Shown here in pieces: positions 24,840 through 34,100 of a DNA stretch of 64,000 nucleotides. Positions within the stretch are counted from its first letter, which is position 1; each line of letters starts with the position of its first letter. Where the stretch lies: contig OY540819.1 of NCBI GenBank assembly GCA_961205875.1, forward strand, positions 9,302,501-9,366,500, given 5' to 3'. Source of the DNA: Sialis fuliginosa. Its lineage: Eukaryota > Arthropoda > Insecta > Megaloptera > Sialidae. A program made the translations under genes and the position numbers. The notes under the pieces were generated by a model that made no database searches, had not been told where the DNA came from, and saw only the letters and a program-made list of their open reading frames with translations.

Positions 24840-25125
24840 TTCTGCGACGAACGGCACTGCATACAAAAATCGGGCGGGAAACCTAACAGTGTGCTACATT
24901 CGCGTGCACCACACGGTCGGTGTTTGCATGTTCTGCTACCGGGCGGCTGTCAAAGGGTTCACCACCCACACCCGTACCCTACTAGAGAGCGCGAGCCCGC
25001 CTTACCCGGATTCAACCGCTGTCGGTGGACACACAGTCGGTCTCGTTGGGGCCGACAACAAACCGCGCTTCTGCGGTCCTGCACGTTCTGCTAAAAAGTC
25101 TGTGCGTGTGTGTGCGTGCGCGCGA
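24840..25125 (+). promoter_or_regulatory. CpG-rich island, probable promoter/5' leader of the 25126-36738 gene
   Basis: About 300 bp with markedly raised GC and many CpGs (GGGCGGGAAACC, ACCGGGCGGCTGTC, GAGAGCGCGAGCCCGCC, GTGCGTGCGCGCG) in a window that is otherwise AT-rich. It directly precedes a short ATG exon with a donor in the right phase for the exon at 27910. It is open in one frame, but the translation has no recognisable character, so I read it as promoter and leader. Confidence 0.5.
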
Positions 25126-25151
25126 ATGGATTCGAACCTGTCGGTTTGGCG
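25126..25151 (+). CDS. Candidate exon 1 of the unknown gene
   Basis: ATG at 25126 encodes MDSNLSVW plus two bases, then donor GTAATC at 25152. The phase-2 end completes an Arg codon with the leading G of exon 2. The donor is weak, and the exon at 5066-5445 is an alternative partner in the same phase, so this start is tentative. Confidence 0.4.
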
Positions 25152-28100
25152 GTAATCATTTTGGTGTGAAGAGGTAAAGTGTTTATCTTGAAGCGGTTCT
25201 TGATTTTTAGGTATAAACAGCGTCGTTTTGGTCTGAAGTTTTTCACTGCGTTACGTAACGAAACGTTAGTCGAAATAATAACCAAAACAACTCGGCTTGT
25301 ACCCATAAACCAAGAATTCAATATAAACTTATATATATTTTTAAGTAGGTATGTAAAAATAAATATATCTATATAATATACAAATTTATCAAATACAAAT
25401 CCTGATGATGATAGCATTGCTATTGAAACACGTGTAAGTCTAAACTCTTACAATTTTTATGGTTAAGGGATTTGTATTTGATAAGTCATAACCATAGTTT
25501 TTGTCTGTTGTTTGTTATATACAAATTTAATTAAAACATTTTTTCAGATTATAGTAGTTGGTAATTATAATTGACACCTGCGTGTAACTAAACTGAACAA
25601 TATAAATACATGGGTAACATAAAGCAAAAATATGACCATGATTAACGTAAATCCCAAACTTAATCTCGGTTAGTAAACGGGTGATTTACTAACCATGATT
25701 ATTTTTACCATAAATGTGCCCGTATGGCTTCACGCACGAGACGAAACTAGTCTTAAGTTAATCTTGTCTCGTCTCGGATTTAAAACTGACAATCTCGTTT
25801 CTCAAAACTGAACTATGTTTCGTCTCAGCGTAAAGCCTTAGTAACCCCTGCCGTTATGAGCATATCAAATCGTTAAACCGGATCTTAAACATAAACTTTA
25901 GAATCTAAAGTATTCATCACAAAAATAAATTAAACCTAGTGATATCAAAATTAGAAAATTAACTGCTTCTATTTCTATCTCTGGATAAAAATTTTAGTAA
26001 GTTAAGATGATATGTAGTGTGAACTAAAAATAAGATGGGTTTGTCAATAAAGAACATCTACTTCTTATATATTTAAATTTAATGATAACCAAGAAAACTT
26101 TTATTACAATATCAATGCTGAAGTGCAATATTTATTTGTCCTAAAACGAATATCTGATTACAATTACATTTAATATTGTCCTGAAAAATAGATTGAGGAC
26201 TAGTTTTTTTTACAATTATTTGCGTACATAGTCATTTAATCGTTAAGCGTCCATCTTGCCCCCTCCACCCCTTTATAATATTTTACGAAATTTTAGTGTT
26301 ATAACATTAATCAATACATAAATTCACAATCACTTACAACTCAAAATTACACTTTCTTATCATGACATCATAAAGTAATTTAAAAATATTTTCCAAAAAT
26401 AGGCTATTAAATTCTCAAGTGACAAATGACAGGGGACATCCTTCCCGTGCATGACTTGCAAAATAACAGGATGTTAATGCCCTCGTCTTGCCAGTCCTGG
26501 CGCTGAATACAAAATAATTTTGCTACGAGAAGTATTTTGTAGATTTTAAACACATAGCAACAATTAGCTTTCGTGATATTTTTATTTATTAAGTAGGTAG
26601 TTAATTCATTTAAATCATTAAATAAAGTAATTTGGCGTTTTTTTAAAGAAAAAAGATAATTTGTAGATTTTTTTATTTTAAATTAATATATTATTATATT
26701 ACAATATAACTTCATTATTTATAATAATTAAAAAAAACTCAGAAATGATTTAAGTTCTTAAAATATTATTAGCCTTATACATATTATTAGTACTAAATAT
26801 TCAAAAGAAGCTGTAAAGTTATAAAATACTGGACTTTTGCAGTACAATGTGTTGAAAAATACATCAAACGATAAAATATAACAAAGAATAAATCTATATA
26901 TTTAAAACATTTATTCCCGAAGTATAATGAATTTGTTCGCAAAAAAGTCAACCAAAAAATAGTATTTCTAGTGCAACTGACAGCTGTGTTATATTGTCTA
27001 TGATAGGTTTTAACAATTTAGTTTTTACATCAAGCAAATGCGAGCAAACTTTTTGTAATACCAGGGTAACATTTCATCGCATATTAAAGTAGCATCGTTA
27101 AGGTCCTTTTGAAACTTTGACTGATCCAGAAACTATAAGCAAGTAATGTTATGAAACTCCTCATTAATTCTAAAAGTAAAATAAATATTGATAATAAAGC
27201 ATATTTGTGCATATAATAAACATTTCGCAAATTACTTAAACAAAAATATTTTGATTTTATTTTTAGAATAGGCATGATGCCAGTAACAAAGTATCACTGA
27301 AATTATGATTTTAAATAATGAAATAAGTTAAAAAGATTCTAAAAAAATGTATTTATTTTTATATTAATAGCGAGATTAATATGATTTTTGTTAAAATAAA
27401 AACGCAAAATACAGCAATCCGCCATGTTTGATAAAACACTAGTCAGTGTGGATGACGTCACGGCTATGTAAACGTCATTTTTGTTTCATTAATATCTGCA
27501 CTGTTTATAAATTATTTTGTGGTTTTAAATTATCAATTTGCTCAATTTTGTGTTACCAAAAGTAAAACCGAGAAACATTAGCGATGGAACAAGGATTTAT
27601 TATAGTTGACAAGGAGTGTTTACATAAGCGTGACGTCAAAAATGCGCCATGACACCTGCGAGCGTTTTAGCGTCAAATTCAAAATTAGTTTTAAAAGGGT
27701 CAATTTTTGTGATTAAACCTTTATTTTCTGCAGAAATAAGCATTTTTTTGGAAATAAGAGACACGTAAGATCCTCATAAAATACTTTTTAAAAATTAGGC
27801 ATCATGCCTATTGGTGCAAGTTATTTTTGTAATTTCACTGATCTATTAACTAGTTTAAGCTATTTGTGTATTTAATAGATATCATATTCATTTATTTGAT
27901 GTTGTACAGGTTCAGCCACCCACACGTAAAGCTGCGTTTGGAGAAGTTGATGGGCTCGAACATGGTGCGCATGACAGACAGGAAGTACATGCAGCGTCTG
28001 CAGAACCGGATACAAGAAGATTATGTGGACAATGTACATAAACGTATCTCGGAACGAGAGGTAATAGAATGCACCGCGTCCGTACTATTAGAAATGTATA

Positions 28101-31100
28101 TGGCATATGCTACTTTAATATACATATCTCGTATTGTCTTAACTTTGATTTTTACAACTGAAAAAAATTAAACACAAAAAATAAAATTTAAAATTAAACA
28201 TAATATATTTTTTCTACAACCGTGTAAAAAAGTAGGCTTTTTCATTGACATTTCAGTGTGTAAAGTAGTACTTTTGCGCTCGCCGTGCGTAAAAAGTTTT
28301 TTCACGCACGGCGTGCGCAAAAGTGTTCCCATAGTAACACATACATTTTTACATTTTTTTACAATTAATTAATTTTATAAATACTATTGTATTATAGTAT
28401 TAATTAAACAAATTACTAAAATTTAAGCACTATATTAATTATTATAATGAAAAAAAATATTAATAAAATGAAATCAATTATAAACAATACCTTAAGGTTT
28501 TTTTCTTTGTACAATTCATGGCATTATGTGTAGTTTTCATATATCAATTTAGATTTTGCAGATAGTAAATTTAAAATTACAGAACTTGCAGCTTCTGATA
28601 TCTCTGGTGGTGCACATTTATGTTCTTTCTCAGTATCACCACTTATCCATCTTATATTATAGAATAACATGAAACACATTTGAATGAAAATAGAACTGTC
28701 AAAAATTTTGTCCAAAGCTTACTAGAGTTGATTTTTAATATTCATATAGCAAAATACAAAGTATATACATTAATTATTATATTATATTATTGTTAATATT
28801 ATATAATAAATAGGGTTGTAGAAAAAATATTGTGTGCACCTCGGGTGTAAAATGCGTTTTTCGCACTCGTGTGATTGTTAGTCTCGGCTAGCGCCTCGAC
28901 TAACAAACGTTCACACTCGTGCGAAAAACTATCATTTTACACCCTAGATACACAAATAACTATTAAATTTGAAATATAAAGTATATTAAATGATATTGAT
29001 TGATAACATCAGAAAATACAGATGTAAGTGAGACTTGGGTACTGTCAGAACTCTTTCTATGAGTAACTCTAGCGTAGACTTCTCTCACGGTGGTCAAAAA
29101 GTAATTTTGAACTTTTATTGAAAGTCGAACAAAATGAATAATCAAATCAGGGACTTGAACCGGAATTTATTTATGGTTCGAGTTAAAATATAAATTTTGG
29201 TTTCGATGCAAACTAATTGGGTTCAAAAACCATTATTTTTTTATGGTTCGGGTTCAAGTTTGTAATTGAAAGAAAATTATTTTGTTCGAAAAAAAATTAT
29301 AATTAACAAATAAAACATTTTCTGCAGATGAAAACACATTAATAGCCTGTAAAATATTGCTAGAAAAAAGAGAAAAAAATAAAATTACATTGAAATCTCT
29401 ACTTTTCATATTTTTTTTGCAAATTGAAATGTAGTTTTACAAATCTTGAGGCTTCCGCAGTGATTTTGATATCAATCTTGGCTTCTGGGTGTAAGCCGCG
29501 TCGATTTGGTCGTATTATCGGCCAACACATCGCAGTGGACATCTTCAGGGCACTTTTAGAAAAGTCCTGAAGATGTCCACTACAATGTGTGACGAAACGT
29601 TGGCCAATAACACGACCAAACCGACACGGCTTACACCCAGAAGCCAAGATCCATGAAATGTAGTTTAGTTATAGAATTAAAAAGAAATGTAAAAAATATG
29701 TAATGTTTAAAAATATGAGGTTACCGGTTATTCAAGAAAAGGTTCGAATTGCAGATTCAGGTTCGTTGACTTTGAAATTTAACAGTTCGGTTCGGGTTTT
29801 TTCAGGTTTTCGGTTCGGGAACAAACAAATATTGTAAAGTCAGCATGACCCTGGTCTACCTTCCTAAGGTTATAATAATTTCGAACAAAATTAAATTTTT
29901 CCCATTCGTGGCTTTTATGTTACGTTTCTGATTTGATATTTGATTTGATATTATAAAAAATCCGTATAAAATATGCTATTGTATTTATAATCAATAAATC
30001 AAAGTCAAAATTTAATAGAAAACATTTCATGTTTTATTGTGTAGGTACATCTGTATGTTTACGAGTATGTGATGGAAATATGTCATATACAAATCAATTA
30101 CAGTGAGTCATATTTCAGGAAAAATAAACCTGTTTTTATTTTGACATATGTATAATATAATTGTAATATTACATACATAGTCATACACAAACATATTTGT
30201 TTGGTTTTTTAATAAAACTGATTTATGTAGAAAATTGAATTCTATTAAAATATATTTTTTTTTTTACATTTTGCGAATAAATAAATATACATATTTCATA
30301 AAATAAAAATAAATATGTAGTAAATAATATTTATTTTCCAATAAATTGTTGAAATGTAAATTTCTAATATAGAAAAAATATCTACATAATTCAAAACTCA
30401 TTAAAGAAGTTTTTTGTGGGAAACTTTAAATGAAAATGTATTTAATTATTTTTTTAATAAATGAGTATTGTTTAACGATAGTTTCAACAGAGTTTATGTT
30501 TGTTTTATAGTAGTAATTATTCTCCCAAAAAGTTTTATTTTATTTTATGTAATTTAACAGCAATTAGAAATAATCAATATTCAATTTATACCGAGTATTT
30601 TAACTTTTCGGAGATATTCAGAACTCAATTTATTTATGGTTCAGTTTCAATAGGTAAACAAGATATAATGACATATCACGTTGATGTGTGTTTGTTTATA
30701 AAATCGACGTGACAATCCGCTTAGTTTAAATGAAATATAATGTCCATTTTCTGAATCTCAATCTCATCAGAATCTAATAGGCATGATGCCAGTAACAAAG
30801 AATCACTGAAATTATGATTTTAAATAATGAAATAAGTTAAAAAGATTCTAAAAAATGTATTTATTTTTATATTAATAGCGAAATTAATATGATTTTTGTT
30901 AAAATAAAAACGCAAAATACAGCAATCCGCCATGTTTGATATAACACTAGTCAAAGTGGATGACGTCACGGCTACGTAAACGTCATTTTTGTTTCATTAA
31001 TATCTGCACTGTTTATAAATTATTTTGTGGTTTTAAATTATCAATTTGCTCAGTTTTGTATTACCAAAAGTAAAACCGAGAAACATTAGCGATAGAACAA

Positions 31101-34100
31101 GGATTTATTATAGTTGACAAGGAGTGTTTACATAGGCGTGACGTCAAAAATGCGCCATGATACTTGCGAGCGTTTTGGCATCAAATTCAAAATTAGTTTT
31201 AAAAGGGTCAATTTTTGTGATTAAACCTTTATTTTCTGCAGAAATAAGCATTTTTTTAAGATCATCATAAAATAGTTTTTTTAAATTAGGCATCATGCCT
31301 ATTCTCATTAGTTATTAATATACCTTTAACCTTGTATACATATTATTTGGATTCATGAATTGAGATTATTTTAGGTTTAAGTTCGAAAAAAAGTTTGTAA
31401 AAATTTTTCATGAAGAATAAATTAATGAATTAGTTGAAGATTTATGATAATTGAATTAAGGCAGGTCCATATTATGGAATATTTCGAATTGTTTGGAATT
31501 TGATCATTCATTATTCGAATTAAATATTTTCGGTGTTTTCTTAGTTTTAATTTCAAATTTTAATCTTCATATTATTTTTTAATTTAAATATTCTATTCAT
31601 ATTATTCGAAAGGTTAGTTTTTACAATCGAATATTTCGAATATCTAAAAACTCTCTCTCACCTTTACATAACCAGGATTTTTTAGGGAAGAACATTTTTT
31701 TATAGCGTTATCAAACAATAAGTAGGTACTCAAAATCAATATAAAAAAAAAACAAAAGAAATATTCTTTCATATTGTTATTGGCTGTTAATATTATTTTG
31801 ATTTATATAAAATTACTTCGTTTATTTATAAAAACTATATGAAATTTTACCAAACATGTGTGAAAATTTCCCAATAACTCTTCGTGCGTCTCGAGTTACT
31901 ATAGTAATTTTTGCTCTAAGAATTCATATAAAATTCATTGGTTCGATATTTTAGATGTGACATCACAAAGCATGTGACTCCTCCTCCCCCTTGTCACACC
32001 ATGTCACACTTTGTAGACCCCCCTCATTTATATGTTCATATTTACTTGGTTTATTTTCTATGGATTAATTTAACATACTTACTTACTTCCCTAATATGTT
32101 TATTGGTATCATTTTTTATAATATATAAGACAATAGACATTTGATGTTCCTATATTAAGTGAGTGTGTATATTTGTATGTGTTGTAGGCCAAAGAGCGAG
32201 ACCGCGAGAAAAGGCTGGTACTGACAGGCTCCATCCCATTCGACCAAGCGCCCAAAGAAATGTTCATGCACCCGGTTCTCGTCATCGACCGCTACTGTCA
32301 GAAGATCATCACTGAGAGACGAGCTAAGGTCAGTATCCATACTTATTGTTACGTATTAGTAGATATTTGCTTAGTGAGTAAATTTAAATATGTAGTGAAA
32401 ATTCACAGTACTTATATCTAGATTTTTAATAGATTTATATCGTTAATTATTGTTAAAAGATGTAGATAGATATTTATTTTGTAAATTCATGGAATCTATA
32501 ATTTATTTCAATCATTTAATTTATAACAGTTGCAATTATAATTATGTTGATTCCTGACCTGAAGAAGTTTTATCAAAGTATTAATTTTAATTTTTTGTAG
32601 TTAACTTCTTTTTGAATTATTATTCTTAATTTCATTAGCTTTTTTATTTGTTACATTCTAAAATAATGATTGAAAGTTTTATTTAAATTATTTTCCGTAA
32701 TTTATCATCATTGTTAATGATTTTTTTACGTTAGCAGCTAAATATTATCGGCTTAAATTTTACAGAACGAAACTTTCGATTATAATATTCACTACTGAAC
32801 CGATTTTGATTAAATTTTCGCTGTTAGAATGTCTATATAAGTAACTAGGAAAAGTTAAAATTGATATTTTATAATAAAAATATTTATATGAACTAGGTTT
32901 CCGAATTGTATTTCTTTCCGTGACGTTTCGACTCTTCTTCAGTTAGTATGTCAAGTTATAAAATACGAAAAAATCATTTAATCAAAAAAAATTCTTAATA
33001 AATATTTAAAACTACGAAATTTTCAATTCCAGTACAAGGTACCCGGTGTAATAATACCGAAAATGATCTACCCGGATCCGAGCAAGGACGCGTTCTCCGG
33101 GCTGACGATAGCCAGAGGTCACCGGTTCAATCCGCGCAACAACACGCTGCTGACCAAAATGAACTACGCGACTAGTTCGTCGTACGAAGAGGATGTAGAA
33201 AAAGGCTACATGTTCACGGAGGAGGACTACGAAAGGTTGAAGTACGAGTCGCCGTTGATCAAACAGCTCAAGACCGCAGAGGTATGTACATATTTATGAA
33301 AGATAATAATAATAATTAATTTTGTAATAATTAAGTATGTACTACAGTGTAGAACAAGCTTGTCCAACCCGCGGCCCTCAAGGAGTCTTGGTGCGGCCCG
33401 CGAGGATAATAATAAAAAAAAATTATATAGTAATAAATTTACATTTAAATTACTTAGTGCGACTAAAAAAAAAAGGTCCTCAGTTTTATATTCTGGTTGC
33501 GGCCCTTAGTAAATTAAATTTAATAAAATTTCTGCTATGCGGCCCAAAAGGTTGAAAAGGTTGGACACCTATGGTGTAGAACATGTCATTATATTTTAAA
33601 TAGTTTCTATAGTACCTGTATATGTAAAAAAATTTTATCATTGAATTTATTCAATAAACATTGCAGAATAACGTTTTTCAGGATGAAGCGTGAGATAAAG
33701 TATCTCACGGTATCATTTATTTCAATAATGATGATTTTTATAATAATTTTTATCTAGCAAGTAGAGATTTAATTGATTTTTTAAAGAATTGAGTGAGGAT
33801 GGTAGTTTATTGTAAATTTTTATGTAGGTATTTAAAGGTCTTTGTTGTATTGTGGCTAGTGGAGTTTGTATCGTTGCTCCTGAAAACATGTTTGTGTGGT
33901 TTTTTATAAATATCACTGATATTTACTCAAATGGAGTAGTATAACAAAAACAGCGAGTTTCAGAGACCCGCAGATTATTAAAAACATTATTTAGTTTTCT
34001 GGGTAAAAAAAATAACCTAAAATTATTTGTATCCCGTACAAATGTTGAGCTATACCCCTAGGTTGCAAAGCGTCCATCAGAGCGTCCTGGGGCGCCAAAA

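Noticed and set aside
24805-25125. Long N-terminal extension in frame with ATG 25126
   Set aside because: The frame is open through the CpG island, but the peptide is Cys/His/Arg-rich without any family character; more likely promoter and leader.
27912-28106. Minus-strand ORF over exon 2 of the unknown gene
   Set aside because: Antisense shadow; the plus strand has both splice sites and frame continuity with later exons.
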